A stretch of DNA of 45,224 nt from Ruminococcus sp. (GCA_023663085.1 JAMPIB010000026.1:1-45224); one strand, 5' to 3'; positions 1-8,691 are shown, numbered from the stretch's first letter. Made by a program: numbers and translations. Notes: generated by a model from the sequence alone, not told the origin.

Positions 1-50
1 CCACGTATCCAGCTTGGAAGGCTGGTGTTCTACCATTGAACTACACCCGC
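1..50 (-). tRNA. tRNA-Gly (anticodon TCC), 3' part missing
   Basis: Read on the minus strand, the gene starts with GCGGGTGTAGTTCAATGG at base 50. It continues through a D-arm and an anticodon stem-loop with CTTCCAA in the loop, giving anticodon TCC, which decodes GGA. The sequence leaves the window after the variable region, so the T-arm and acceptor 3' strand are not visible. The D-loop sequence and anticodon match bacterial glycine tRNAs. Confidence 0.9.
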
Positions 51-114
51 ATAAACACTCGCGGATTATATTTTACCTTGGATGATGTAAAATGTCAATG
101 GGGGGATCATTTTT

Positions 115-339
115 CTATTTAACATTATCAAACACTTCTATCCCTAATATTTCAACGACCGTTCCCTCATGAAAATTCTGGTTCGTCTCCATGTCCGGAT
201 TTAACTGATGTACCTTTTTAACACTGTACAAAATTGCCTTATACTCAACTGTTCCGCCATCCTTTAGATGCAACGGAATCGGAAACAGTAATATGACTGC
301 GAAAAGAATGCATAAGCAAATGATAACTCTCTTTTTCAT
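115..339 (-). CDS. Small exported or membrane-anchored protein, 74 aa, function unknown
   Basis: A short lysine-rich start is followed by a hydrophobic segment (about residues 4-22), so the protein is probably exported or anchored by its N-terminus. The rest is a small soluble domain containing the segments EYKAILYSVKKVH and GTVVEILGIEVFDNV, of a type seen in small uncharacterised Firmicutes proteins. The ATG is preceded by GGGAGATATTGTC, an acceptable ribosome site. The gene ends about 65 bp upstream of the tRNA and starts 24 bp after the amidase gene, so it may be the last gene of an amidase transcript. No catalytic motif is visible and no function can be assigned. Confidence 0.7.
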   Translation of the reverse strand: MKKRVIICLCILFAVILLFPIPLHLKDGGTVEYKAILYSVKKVHQLNPDMETNQNFHEGTVVEILGIEVFDNVK

Positions 340-363
340 GACAATATCTCCCTTCCGTAGTTC

Positions 364-1176
364 CTACTGATACGCTCCCACATCCAGAAGCAGCTTATCC
401 CAGGCATATTCATTCTCTACATAGTAAAGCGGACACTTTTTCCCGCCGCAGTCATAATGCCGCAGAATATCTCCGACTTCCAGATCGTACTCCTGTATCA
501 GCCATGCCAGAAGATGCACCAGTGAATCATAAGTTGCCTGCGTAAACTCTCCATCTTTTTCCAGATAGCAGCACTCTATGGAAATAGAATCCCCATTTCT
601 TGTCATTACCGCATACGCCTGCTCCTCTAAAGGAATACACTGTATGATCTCCCCTTCATAGCCGATAATGAAATGGGCGCTGGCCGAGCGTTCATGCGTC
701 TGCGCAAGATTGGCAAAATAACTCCGGTTCTGCTCGGCGCTCGTACCGGGATTGGCCGTATAATGTACAAAAATAGTATTGATCGAATCCAGCTTCGTCC
801 CCGGTCTGGAATAATCGTTGATATCCAGATAAGATGTCATGATATCCGGCGCTGTAATCTTTGTTATTTCTGTCTCTTCGATGACAGGAACTTTTGTCAC
901 GGGAATGATATCCCGTCTTCTCCATTCCTGCACACTCTTAAAAGTCAATATCAACAACCCGCAGACAAGAACAGCACAAAGCGTTACTGTGCAAAATGCC
1001 ATCATACGATACAGATAGACCTGCCGTTTTCTTGCCCGCCTGCGTCTGAGCGCCTGCGGCGAACGTTTCTGTCTGTAATCCTGTACAGGCCGCGTCTTTC
1101 TTGGTGTCGTAACGATCTCCCACAATTCGACGTCCGTCTTTTTCTTATGTACACTACCGGCCACTCTGTTCCCCAC
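364..1176 (-). CDS. Membrane-anchored N-acetylmuramoyl-L-alanine amidase (Amidase_2/PGRP fold)
   Basis: This is a predicted peptidoglycan hydrolase that cleaves the amide bond between N-acetylmuramic acid and L-alanine. A basic cytoplasmic tail (residues 1-57) and one membrane segment (about 58-80) precede a linker and the amidase domain (about 130-270). Zinc ligands expected for the family are visible: His138 in FVHYTA, and His240 and Cys248 in RHYDCGGKKCP, with Lys247 at the position of the conserved lysine. The outer start is GTG at 1176 and has no clear ribosome site. GTG four codons later (1164) follows AAGGTGGGG and may be the true start. The gene lies 219 bp downstream of the first M56 gene, so wall turnover could be linked to that sensor, but this is inference. 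Confidence 0.88.
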   Translation of the reverse strand: MGNRVAGSVHKKKTDVELWEIVTTPRKTRPVQDYRQKRSPQALRRRRARKRQVYLYRMMAFCTVTLCAVLVCGLLILTFKSVQEWRRRDIIPVTKVPVIEETEITKITAPDIMTSYLDINDYSRPGTKLDSINTIFVHYTANPGTSAEQNRSYFANLAQTHERSASAHFIIGYEGEIIQCIPLEEQAYAVMTRNGDSISIECCYLEKDGEFTQATYDSLVHLLAWLIQEYDLEVGDILRHYDCGGKKCPLYYVENEYAWDKLLLDVGAYQ

Positions 1177-1275
1177 CTTTTACATCAAGTTATAACAAGC
1201 TGTCACGTTATATCATCTAAACTCGCAAATCCGCGCTTTCAACGCTCTACGCTCGATTTCATCGGGCATTTTTTC

Positions 1276-1284
1276 ATTATAACA
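1276..1284 (-). promoter_or_regulatory. Possible extended -10 promoter for the amidase gene
   Basis: The minus strand reads TGTTATAAT, an extended -10 (TG-n-TATAAT), about 100 bp upstream of the amidase start. No good -35 is seen. The rest of the 219-bp gap 1177-1395 shows no gene or clear terminator. Confidence 0.3.
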
Positions 1285-1395
1285 GGTCTTTCTTTAAAAT
1301 ACCTCTAAAACCGTCAGCAAACTTCTCATACTATATATTAGAGTCATAAACCTGCAAAAAAGTTTCAAAAATTCTTAATAAATTATTAATTTTTC

Positions 1396-3621
1396 TCACT
1401 CAAACCACGCCAGCACTCTATTATAAAGTTCTGTGATCTTCTCCTCTGTTTCAGAACACGGATAAAGCGGCCCGAACAGATCCTCCATATCGCTGCGTTC
1501 ATACGTCAATACCGCAGAGGGATGACTCTGCCCTTCATATATGGAACCGTTCTCTCCATCTTCCAGCTCGCTGATCTGAAATGTACATTTTTCCAGATTC
1601 TCCACAGATGCAAACAACAATACTACTTCCAGAAACTGAGTATATGGGTCGATCTGGGCCAGATTACTCACTTCCAATTTATAATAAAGCGTCACGGCAT
1701 ATGGCTGCGTAGCCGTTTCCAGTTCCACATACCGATAGCTTAATCCGGAGGCAGTCGGAAGCGCACCCGCGATTTTAGATACCCTGACGGCATCCCCAAC
1801 ATAGGGTGTTCTGTTTGCCACTAAAATCCTTAATGCCTCCTGCATGCTTTCCCTGCTTAAATATAATATCCTGACAGAATCTGTTAAAGACACTAACTCT
1901 TCGTTGAGCTGTGCGATCTCTTCCCGCAGCCCCAGACCAGCATCCGTATTGTCTGCCGGAACATATAGATAACAGGGACTCTCTTCCATCGGTATATAGG
2001 TTTCCGTGATTATTTCATTTGGCAGATATACGCGGGACGTTTCTTCAATCTCATTTCCATCCTCTGCCTTTTCCATTTCCAGAATTTCGACTTCCGCCTC
2101 TTCTTGATAATACTCGTGATACGTAATGTTGATTTCAGCTTCGCTCTCTACCTCATAACCCGTAAACGCGCTACTCTGCGCATTGACCATATCCTCTGCG
2201 GGGATATCCTCATTCGGAAGATAATCCTGTTGTTCTTCATTAATAATATAAGTTGTTTCGTCTTCGTTACTATCTGTCCCCGGCACGCCGGTAAGACCTT
2301 CCTCTTCTTCCTGCAAATAAAGTTCATACTCATTTTGTGCGGCCCGTTCCTCTTCTCTTGCAATATAAGTGTGCAGGAGCGGACTCGCACCAAATTCCCC
2401 GATCACCACCACTTCCGATTCATCCGCCGCCTCTACCGCTTCTTCATACGACATCATACAAAACCGCCCTATCTCTCTGTCAGAATCGCGATGGTAAATA
2501 ATGATATCCGTACCGTTTGTACCGCCAAAATATATTTTCTGGGCCAGGGAATCCGGAAAAGTCACCTGAAAGCACTCTGTCGTTATTGTTTTTGCACCTT
2601 CTCCTTCCAGCACATAAACACCTTCCGGATACGCTTTCGCCTGTGTAAAAGTACACACGATCATAATGCCCGCAACCATTATGACCAGCAAAAGAACAGC
2701 CGCCAGCCTGCGGGGCTTATCGACGATCCGGCGTATTCTCTCTTTTATGCCTTCTGCCCCGGCCGTCATTGTGGTTGCCGTACATACGATATCTGAGGCT
2801 TTCATTTTTCTGCCGATAAGGGTGACCAGCGTTTTCCCGTATGCAATCCGTTCCTCTTCTCCAAGCAGTTTAAGCGCCGCTTCGTCACAGGCAAGCTCAC
2901 AATCCTGCTTAGATATGACCGCCGCCAGCCAGATGAGCGGATGAAACCAGTAAACTGCTGTTAAAATACAGCGAAGAATCGACCAGAATACGTCTTTATG
3001 TTTATAATGACAATACTCATGCGTCAGGATATGCCGTATTTTTTCATCATCATCCGCTATGTCTTCCGGTATATATACCGCCTGCCTGCCCGGCAGTCCG
3101 TACAGACAGGGCGAGGAAATATCTTTTACCAGATAAACGGGCAGTTTAAAATCTTTTGCGTCGAATTTTCTGCGATTTTTACGAAGTCCCCCCGCAAATC
3201 TGACATTCACAGCAATCATCCATAGGCCGGCTGCCGTTATGCCGATATACCAGATCATATGCAAAATATCCATCCACGCCCATGTTACACGGCCCGCAAG
3301 AAAAACGGCGGTCGGCCCATCTTCTGATGACAGTAAATACGGAAAGCCGCTGACAGGCTCACTGATCTGCTCCGGCGCTTCACCCGCATAGATATACTCC
3401 TGCACCGCCGTTTCCACTTTATCAATCGCATTCATGATACTGAAATCGCTCTCCGGCAGTACTTCTGGAAAAAGTGCTGCAATCCCCGGCATGATCAGTC
3501 TCGCCGCCACAAGGAGCCAGAGCATATACTGTACGCCCGCACTGATACGCCCTTTACATATTTTTCTAAGAAGCACGATAAAAAGGATCAATACAGAAGC
3601 TGTGATGATCGTCTCTTTCAT
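1396..3621 (-). CDS. BlaR1/MecR1-like M56 family metallopeptidase sensor (module I), 741 aa
   Basis: This is a polytopic membrane zinc protease of the family that senses an outside signal and leads to inactivation of its BlaI partner. N-terminal membrane segments (about 5-20, 28-50 and 110-140) lead to the protease domain with the zinc motif HEYCH (201-205) and the downstream CELACDEA segment (241-248). A further membrane segment lies near 305-330. The remaining 400 or so residues are predicted extracellular: an acidic stretch (about 430-560), a helical stretch (about 570-610), then a C-terminal domain. This is not the penicillin-binding sensor domain of true BlaR1, since no SxxK/SxN/KTG set was recognised, so the signal is unknown. 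Its ATG overlaps the repressor stop by four bases (ATGA), which implies translational coupling. Confidence 0.88.
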   Translation of the reverse strand: MKETIITASVLILFIVLLRKICKGRISAGVQYMLWLLVAARLIMPGIAALFPEVLPESDFSIMNAIDKVETAVQEYIYAGEAPEQISEPVSGFPYLLSSEDGPTAVFLAGRVTWAWMDILHMIWYIGITAAGLWMIAVNVRFAGGLRKNRRKFDAKDFKLPVYLVKDISSPCLYGLPGRQAVYIPEDIADDDEKIRHILTHEYCHYKHKDVFWSILRCILTAVYWFHPLIWLAAVISKQDCELACDEAALKLLGEEERIAYGKTLVTLIGRKMKASDIVCTATTMTAGAEGIKERIRRIVDKPRRLAAVLLLVIMVAGIMIVCTFTQAKAYPEGVYVLEGEGAKTITTECFQVTFPDSLAQKIYFGGTNGTDIIIYHRDSDREIGRFCMMSYEEAVEAADESEVVVIGEFGASPLLHTYIAREEERAAQNEYELYLQEEEEGLTGVPGTDSNEDETTYIINEEQQDYLPNEDIPAEDMVNAQSSAFTGYEVESEAEINITYHEYYQEEAEVEILEMEKAEDGNEIEETSRVYLPNEIITETYIPMEESPCYLYVPADNTDAGLGLREEIAQLNEELVSLTDSVRILYLSRESMQEALRILVANRTPYVGDAVRVSKIAGALPTASGLSYRYVELETATQPYAVTLYYKLEVSNLAQIDPYTQFLEVVLLFASVENLEKCTFQISELEDGENGSIYEGQSHPSAVLTYERSDMEDLFGPLYPCSETEEKITELYNRVLAWFE

Positions 3622-4007
3622 TCTCTGTCCTCCCCGCCTGTTTCGGCCTGCTCCAGAATCCTGTACAACTCTGCGATATCCTCTTTGGAAAGCGCCTTAT
3701 CCGCCACCATGGCGTTGACCATCATCCCGATACTGCCTCTGTATACTTTATCCAGAAACCCTTTCGTCTCCCGGATGGAAACCTCGCTCCTTAATACCAG
3801 CGGATAGAACTGCTTTGCACGGCCGTTTACCCGGAAGGCAACGGCGCCCTTCTTTATCATCCGATTGAGCATCGTTATGATAATATGTTTATCCCAGCCC
3901 GTATCCTCCTGCAACAGAGCTGTCAATTCCGTTATCGTTGCGCATTCCTTCTCCCATAACACATTCATGATCTTCCATTCCCCGTCCGATAGATTTACAT
4001 TTGTCAT
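3618..4007 (-). CDS. BlaI/MecI/CopY-family repressor (module I), 129 aa
   Basis: The start is placed at ATG 4007 because it follows AAGGAGAGG and gives the usual family length of about 125-130 residues. Upstream in-frame codons run into the operator and promoter. The protein begins NLSDGEWKIMNVLW, a family hallmark, with a winged helix (about 5-75, including TGWDKHIIITMLNRMIKKGAV) and a C-terminal dimerisation helix pair. Proteins of this family bind dyads at their own promoter and are inactivated when the partner M56 protease is triggered. The gene is followed with a 4-bp overlap by its M56 partner. Two perfect dyads in its promoter support autoregulation. Confidence 0.93.
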   Translation of the reverse strand: MTNVNLSDGEWKIMNVLWEKECATITELTALLQEDTGWDKHIIITMLNRMIKKGAVAFRVNGRAKQFYPLVLRSEVSIRETKGFLDKVYRGSIGMMVNAMVADKALSKEDIAELYRILEQAETGGEDRE

Positions 4008-4088
4008 CTGCCACAGCCTCTCCTTCTCCAACAAGAAAATCGCTTCACATTCTTCCGCCTTGTCGGGCAATTTCCTATTACAAAAAAA

Positions 4089-4140
4089 GTTGGTATACTT
4101 TCGTATACCAACTATATCACGACAGGTATACACCTGTCAA
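4089..4140 (-). promoter_or_regulatory. Promoter with two dyad operators for module I
   Basis: On the minus strand, TTGACA (4135-4140) and TATAGT (4111-4116) are separated by 18 bp and form a near-consensus sigma-A promoter. One perfect dyad, GACAGGTATACACCTGTC (4121-4138), lies over the -35 and spacer. A second perfect dyad (4089-4112) has 10-bp arms GTTGGTATAC and GTATACCAAC around a 4-bp centre and lies over the -10 and start region. Both contain the core GGTATAC. This is the expected layout for BlaI/MecI repression. Confidence 0.85.
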
Positions 4141-4151
4141 CCATATAAATT

Positions 4152-5882
4152 TCAGGGCGCTCCGGCATTCCAGACTGCCGTATCCACGATCCAGAGCGGC
4201 TCGCCCAGCCGGGAATCAGTCAGCAGGTCATAATTGGCGTCATACATGGGAATCGTCGCTTCGCTCCCATCCGCGAACCGGTAACGCACCATAACCTGAA
4301 TAGACGAACCGCCTGTTAAAAAACTTTCCCCGCCTGTCAGGTTCAGAATATATTCCGCCGCGCTCTCCGGCGCCTCATATACACCGTTATCAAGCGCCAG
4401 CGGCTCATCCCTCTGGAAATTAATGGCCTCCACATAACCGTTTTCCACATAATCCACGAACCGGTACTCTCCGCTGATCCGGTAGGCTCTCTCAAATTCT
4501 TCCGCTGATGAAATACTGTCTAAGATCTCAAGAGAACTGGCGCTGATCCGATATTCCTCGCCAATCTTCGTATACTGTATCTCTTCGCGCCATACGCAGA
4601 CGTGCGGATCGGATGTCCACGCATAGTAGCGGATATCCGCTCTTTCTTCCTCCCAGACTATCTCGTACCGGTACGAATCCGGCCAGGGACTTGACCAGCC
4701 AAAAGTATAACCGTCTCCCGCTTTCTCTAACAGTCTGCTCTCCCCATTTATTAACGCGGTTTCTTCATCGGTATAAAGCGCCACGATCGGCGCCCCATCT
4801 CTGGCACAACACGCCTTTGCATAATCTTCTACAAGCGCGGCTATCTTCTCTTTATCCTCTTCACCGACTCCGGCTGGCTCCTCTTCTTCATTGACCCCGG
4901 CCGGCTCCTCCTTCCGGGCAGGATTGACGAGCAGCCCGATGCCGATTCCTGCTAAAATGATCGCTGTCACCAGAACCGCCAGAAACGTCCTCTTACGATA
5001 GGTCAGAACATTCCGGATCCTGTCTTTTACTTTTCCTTCCGCGAACGCTGACGGACTGCCGTAAAACGCAGCTTTCTTCGTAGACAGCGCCAGTAACGAC
5101 AACGAATATTCCTTTTTCACATCCATACCGAATTTTCTCAAAACTGCCTCATCACAGGACATTTCCATATCCTTTTCCATACAAAGAAAAGCAAACCATA
5201 CAAGCGGATTGAACCAATGGATACAGACGGCCATATAGGCTATGACCTTGACCAGATGATCTTTTCTGGCAATATGAATTTTTTCATGCTCCAGAACATA
5301 TTTTTTATCTTCCGCCTGCAAATGCGCAGGAAGATAGATCCGGGGCCGGATCAGCCCGAAAACGAACGGTGTATCGACCCCTTCCGCCGCATAACAGTTC
5401 CCTTCCAGCCGCACGGCGCCCCGGAGCGCGCAGGCCATCATCACCGCTTTGATGATACTATAGCATAGAAGAAGCCATACGCCGCCAGACCATATCCACG
5501 ACGCCGCATAGATCAGCCTCTGTATCCAAAATGCAGTCCCGCCGCTTTCGCTTTTCTCTTGCAGTTCCTGTATATCCGTCCCCTTCACCGCTTCTCCTGC
5601 CACATCCCCGGATGTTTCCGCCGCATCCATACCGTTCTCATTTCCGGCGCCGCTCCAGCGCATGATAGTTTCCTGTGAAATGATCTCGTCATCAAGCCTC
5701 ATCAGACTATAATCTCCGGAAAAAGTAAATGGACAGATCAGACGGAACAACACGACGCTCCATAACAGATACGAAAGTATCTTCGGCTGTTTTTTTAAAA
5801 AAAGCCGCAGCACCATGACTACCGCAATACAATAGCTTGCCGACAGACTCATATTTAATATTTTTATGAAAATCTGACTCAT
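4152..5882 (-). CDS. BlaR1-like M56 family metallopeptidase sensor (module II), 576 aa
   Basis: The protein has N-terminal membrane segments (about 8-28, 36-52 and 125-148) and a protease domain with HEKIH at 199-203. This is followed by WFNPLVWFAF and the EMSCDEA segment that supplies the third zinc ligand in this family. Another membrane segment (FLAVLVTAIILAGIGIGLLV) lies near residue 300. The exported C-terminal part includes an acidic linker with a repeated EEEPAGV unit, then a domain beginning KEKIAALVEDYAKACCARDG that resembles NTF2-like/DUF4829 folds. No penicillin-binding motifs are seen. The start lies 19 bp after the module II repressor gene, so the two are co-transcribed. The stop is directly upstream of the module I promoter. 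Confidence 0.88.
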   Translation of the reverse strand: MSQIFIKILNMSLSASYCIAVVMVLRLFLKKQPKILSYLLWSVVLFRLICPFTFSGDYSLMRLDDEIISQETIMRWSGAGNENGMDAAETSGDVAGEAVKGTDIQELQEKSESGGTAFWIQRLIYAASWIWSGGVWLLLCYSIIKAVMMACALRGAVRLEGNCYAAEGVDTPFVFGLIRPRIYLPAHLQAEDKKYVLEHEKIHIARKDHLVKVIAYMAVCIHWFNPLVWFAFLCMEKDMEMSCDEAVLRKFGMDVKKEYSLSLLALSTKKAAFYGSPSAFAEGKVKDRIRNVLTYRKRTFLAVLVTAIILAGIGIGLLVNPARKEEPAGVNEEEEPAGVGEEDKEKIAALVEDYAKACCARDGAPIVALYTDEETALINGESRLLEKAGDGYTFGWSSPWPDSYRYEIVWEEERADIRYYAWTSDPHVCVWREEIQYTKIGEEYRISASSLEILDSISSAEEFERAYRISGEYRFVDYVENGYVEAINFQRDEPLALDNGVYEAPESAAEYILNLTGGESFLTGGSSIQVMVRYRFADGSEATIPMYDANYDLLTDSRLGEPLWIVDTAVWNAGAP

Positions 5883-5901
5883 TCCTACATCCCTCTTTTC
5901 C

Positions 5902-6288
5902 CTATTTTGCAGTTTCCTTTCCCGTTTCCTCTCCAGCGAAACTGTCGATCAGCTGCTTAATTTCCTCGGCCTGCTTTGCACTTAATTTTTTTCCGCCCAT
6001 AAATGCTGTTAAAAATTTGGGAATAGAGCCTCCGAAAGACTCTTCAACAAACTTCCTGCTCTTATAACTGTAAAATTCCTCTTCAGATATCAACGACGTC
6101 ACTTCCGCCCTCTCATTCTGAAAAATGCCTCTTTCGCACAATTTTTTCAAGACCGTATAAGTAGTTGATTTTTTCCAGCCAAATTCTTTTTCACATAATT
6201 TTACAAGCTCCGGCGATGTAATTGGTTCTTTGTTCCAGATCAGTTTCGCAAATTTTGCTTCGCCTTCGGCAAGCCTATATTCTTTCAT
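5902..6288 (-). CDS. BlaI/CopY-family repressor (module II), 128 aa
   Basis: The protein has an N-terminal winged helix (about 5-75) with SPELVKLCEKEFGWKKSTTYTVLKKLCERG, typical of penicillinase-repressor proteins, followed by a helical C-terminal dimerisation part. The ATG follows GGAGACAACAGGG. It is the first gene of a two-gene unit with the M56 gene downstream. Its sequence is well diverged from the module I and III repressors, and its promoter dyads differ too, so it probably controls only its own module. Confidence 0.92.
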   Translation of the reverse strand: MKEYRLAEGEAKFAKLIWNKEPITSPELVKLCEKEFGWKKSTTYTVLKKLCERGIFQNERAEVTSLISEEEFYSYKSRKFVEESFGGSIPKFLTAFMGGKKLSAKQAEEIKQLIDSFAGEETGKETAK

Positions 6289-6319
6289 CCCTGTTGTCTC
6301 CTTTCTGGTCTATCTATAA

Positions 6320-6362
6320 TAGACTGTAAATCCAGTCTATCACCAATAGACTGCTATGTCAA
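6320..6362 (-). promoter_or_regulatory. Promoter with overlapping TAGACTG dyads for module II
   Basis: On the minus strand, TTGACA (6357-6362) and TAGACT (6334-6339) are spaced by 17 bp. Three half-sites form two overlapping inverted repeats. TAGACTG (6320-6326) pairs with CAGTCTA (6333-6339). CAGTCTAT (6333-6340) pairs with ATAGACTG (6346-6353). They cover the spacer, the -10 and the start site, as expected for BlaI-family repression. Confidence 0.78.
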
Positions 6363-6414
6363 TATATTTTCCATAATCCATCTACCATAACTGACAAAAG
6401 ACTTTCCTCTATTT

Positions 6415-7164
6415 TTATTCTTTTTCCCGGCAATAATAGTTAAAATACTGCTCTCTTATAGCTTTGTAAGTACCTCTTGGCAGATAGATCTTCACGCCGT
6501 TATCCATACAGATTTCCCTGGCGTTCAGACTGTCAATATATCCAAGATTGACGATAAAGGCCGCTCCGATCTTTATAAATTCCTGATAATGCGAAAGCAG
6601 TCCATAGATTTCTGTCATAGTCATCCGCAGTACACAGCGCGTACCGTTTGCAAGATACAGATACTGCGCTTTTCCCTGCGCTTCAAAATATATGATATCA
6701 TTCAACGATACCCGCACAAGCCGTCCCTCGATCTTTAACAGGATATATCTCCTGCGATCCTCTTCTATATTTTTCAACAGACCGCCCAACAGCGAAAACA
6801 ATTTCTCTTCCGATACCGGCTTTACGATATATTGCAGGGCATCCACATCGAAAGCCTCTAAAGCGTATTCTCTGGATGTCGTAAGAAAAACGATTTTCCC
6901 TTTATAGTTCATATTGCGGAGCTGCTTTGCCGCTTCTAATCCTATAGGGCACGAATCTTTTTTTTCATCCGGCATATAAATATCCATAAAGATCAGATCG
7001 GGTGTATAATTTTCTTCTCTGATCGTATAAAGCAGCTTATCTGCATTCTCAAAACACCGGATCATAAATTCCGGACCGGGATGTTTTCTCTCATAGTCAC
7101 TCAATAACTGCTCTGTCTTCTCTAACTCTGCCGCTTCATCATCACAAAGTGCTATCAGATACAT
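6415..7164 (-). CDS. LytTR-family response regulator, 249 aa
   Basis: A receiver domain (about 1-125) has the acidic pocket CDDE, phospho-acceptor Asp61 in LIFMDIYMPD and the conserved lysine in YIVKPV. It is followed by a LytTR DNA-binding domain (about 140-245) with IYFEAQGKAQYLYL and the terminal segment PRGTYKAIREQYFNYY. Proteins of this type (AgrA, VirR and relatives) act as transcription factors and usually bind spaced repeats. The gene starts 22 bp after its kinase gene, so they form one operon. No autoinducer peptide or AgrB-like processing gene is visible nearby, so the signal is unknown. Confidence 0.93.
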   Translation of the reverse strand: MYLIALCDDEAAELEKTEQLLSDYERKHPGPEFMIRCFENADKLLYTIREENYTPDLIFMDIYMPDEKKDSCPIGLEAAKQLRNMNYKGKIVFLTTSREYALEAFDVDALQYIVKPVSEEKLFSLLGGLLKNIEEDRRRYILLKIEGRLVRVSLNDIIYFEAQGKAQYLYLANGTRCVLRMTMTEIYGLLSHYQEFIKIGAAFIVNLGYIDSLNAREICMDNGVKIYLPRGTYKAIREQYFNYYCREKE

Positions 7165-7186
7165 AATCTTTCCTCTCCCTGTCCGG

Positions 7187-8500
7187 TTATAGATCTGACG
7201 GAATGTTCATGATCAATCTGAAAATAAACACACCGTTATCATTTTTAAAATCATATTCCCCGCTATACTTTTCCGCCGTCTTGATAATGCTTGAAACACC
7301 GATACCGCCAGTAAATTCCGTCTTCGGCTGTCCGTCCTTTATTTCGGTTTCCAGCCTGCATGTATTACTACAGAAAATAATGAGTTTATTTTTTCTTTTT
7401 TTGACCATCAAATGGATCGCACATTCCCTTTCATCAGAATACTTCTTCACTTCCATACAGGCATAGATTGCATTTTCATAAGCGTTGGCCAGTATTGCCA
7501 CCAGATCGATATTCGGTATCGCCAGATCCTTTCCAATCTCCACATCAAGTTTGACCTTGATCTGTTCATTCCGCGCCTTTCTGGTATACGCCGAAAGGAT
7601 ATTATTGACCGCGGTATTGGCACATATCGTCTCCACCGTGCCCCGATTTGTTTCCTTTTCATATTCCTCCAGATATTGTAACAGTTCCTCCCGCTGTCCC
7701 CGGCGCGCATACTCTGCGATGACCGCATTATGATGCCTTATATCGTGACGGAGCCGTTTCCCTGATTCTACAGACTCTTCCATGATCTCCAACTGGCGTT
7801 CTAAAAGCCTGTGGTTCATCTGTATCAACTGGTTTTCCCTTTCATACTCCTTCTCAATACCGATATGCAGATAAAAACGATACACAAGAAGCTGCAGCGT
7901 TCCTGTCAGAACAAAATTTACGATCAACTGATAAATACGATATGGTGTCCTTTCCTTAATATTTGGATTTAAAATAAATCCAATCCCCAGAAGAATGCAG
8001 ATGATCATAACCGCAACACTGAACTTATCTACTTCTTTCTCCACATAATCGCCGAATCCCTTAATAGACTTTTTCAGCTTCTTCTCGATAAAAAGCGTCA
8101 TAAGCAGGATCAACAGGATACGCGTGATGATATCCGCCCATACATTCCTGTTGAAAAAAATAACGGCAACCTCCAATCCGCTGATCAGAAAGACCGCCAG
8201 CAGATAAAAAGTCAGTGCCAGTTTATAGATAGACAGATAGATGGAATCTCTGCTCATGACTATGGCAAAGACTGCGAAACACATATACATCGCAAAGGCT
8301 ACGATCCGTACACAGCTTTCCCAATCCACTACATACCAGACAGAAGCCAGAATAAGTAAAAGCACACTGAAACAACTATAGCAGATTATTGTCTTTTTTT
8401 TGTTAAAACGCGATTCGCTCATCCTGGAAAATAATAAGATCACTCCGGCAAGACTCACCGCAAACCGGATAAACGCTATATATACAGATCCGCCTAACAT
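7187..8500 (-). CDS. GHKL-type sensor histidine kinase (AgrC-like), 437 aa
   Basis: The start is placed at ATG 8500 because AAGGAG lies 6 bp upstream. The longer reading frame (to 8629) would run through the preceding hairpin. Six or seven hydrophobic segments fill residues 1-215. A coiled stretch follows, then RLRHDIRHHNAVI with the likely phospho-acceptor histidine near residue 254. A GHKL ATPase domain ends the protein, with NAYENAIYAC as N-box and TGGIGVSSI as G-box. This is the layout of peptide-sensing AgrC/ComD-type kinases, although many unlinked kinases of this class have unknown ligands. It is transcribed first, followed by the LytTR regulator. Confidence 0.92.
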   Translation of the reverse strand: MLGGSVYIAFIRFAVSLAGVILLFSRMSESRFNKKKTIICYSCFSVLLLILASVWYVVDWESCVRIVAFAMYMCFAVFAIVMSRDSIYLSIYKLALTFYLLAVFLISGLEVAVIFFNRNVWADIITRILLILLMTLFIEKKLKKSIKGFGDYVEKEVDKFSVAVMIICILLGIGFILNPNIKERTPYRIYQLIVNFVLTGTLQLLVYRFYLHIGIEKEYERENQLIQMNHRLLERQLEIMEESVESGKRLRHDIRHHNAVIAEYARRGQREELLQYLEEYEKETNRGTVETICANTAVNNILSAYTRKARNEQIKVKLDVEIGKDLAIPNIDLVAILANAYENAIYACMEVKKYSDERECAIHLMVKKRKNKLIIFCSNTCRLETEIKDGQPKTEFTGGIGVSSIIKTAEKYSGEYDFKNDNGVFIFRLIMNIPSDL

Positions 8501-8595
8501 ATTTGTCTCCTTTTCCCGATCCCCTGCATATATTCCTTGATCGTCTTTCCCATAATTAACTATACTCCCCCTTCTGTATTTACGCAAATTATAAC

Positions 8596-8622
8596 AAAAA
8601 AACCACCCGGAAAAGTGGTTTT
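8596..8622 (-). terminator. Rho-independent terminator after the XRE-PurM gene
   Basis: On the minus strand, AAAACCAC (8622-8615) pairs with GTGGTTTT (8606-8599) around an 8-base loop and runs into seven T residues. It lies about 70 bp past the XRE-PurM stop and upstream of the kinase gene. TATAAT (8590-8595) directly follows on the minus strand and might serve as a -10 for the kinase operon, though no convincing -35 is seen. Confidence 0.7.
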
Positions 8623-8626
8623 GGTA

Positions 8627-8674
8627 CAATTTGTCGTTTTTAGGGTATAATTCGCAGGAGGACTTGACAAATTG
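8627..8674. promoter_or_regulatory. Widely spaced inverted repeat CAATTTGTC, possible regulator site
   Basis: CAATTTGTC (8627-8635) is matched by its exact complement GACAAATTG (8666-8674), 30 bp apart. The repeat sits between the XRE-PurM stop and the terminator, upstream of the LytTR kinase operon. On the minus strand TTGTCA (8665-8670) and TATACC (8643-8648), 16 bp apart, could be a weak promoter. It could be a site for the LytTR regulator, or a long RNA stem. Function is inferred only. Confidence 0.35.
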
Positions 8675-8691
8675 AATCTATCCGCCCACAT

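Noticed and set aside
673-1308. Plus-strand open frame of 211 codons opposite the amidase gene
   Set aside because: It is antisense to a well-supported amidase, has no recognisable domain, and is a shadow frame of the opposite strand. The same holds for the other long antisense frames (for example 2104-2796 and 22360-23175).
1396-6288. Beta-lactam resistance locus (blaR1-blaI)
   Set aside because: The M56 proteins lack a recognisable penicillin-binding sensor domain and no beta-lactamase or penicillin-binding protein gene is near. Only the protease-repressor logic is shared.
7187-8691. agr-type quorum-sensing locus with a signal peptide gene
   Set aside because: Kinase and LytTR regulator fit, but no AgrB-like protease and no convincing small peptide gene were found in the flanks.
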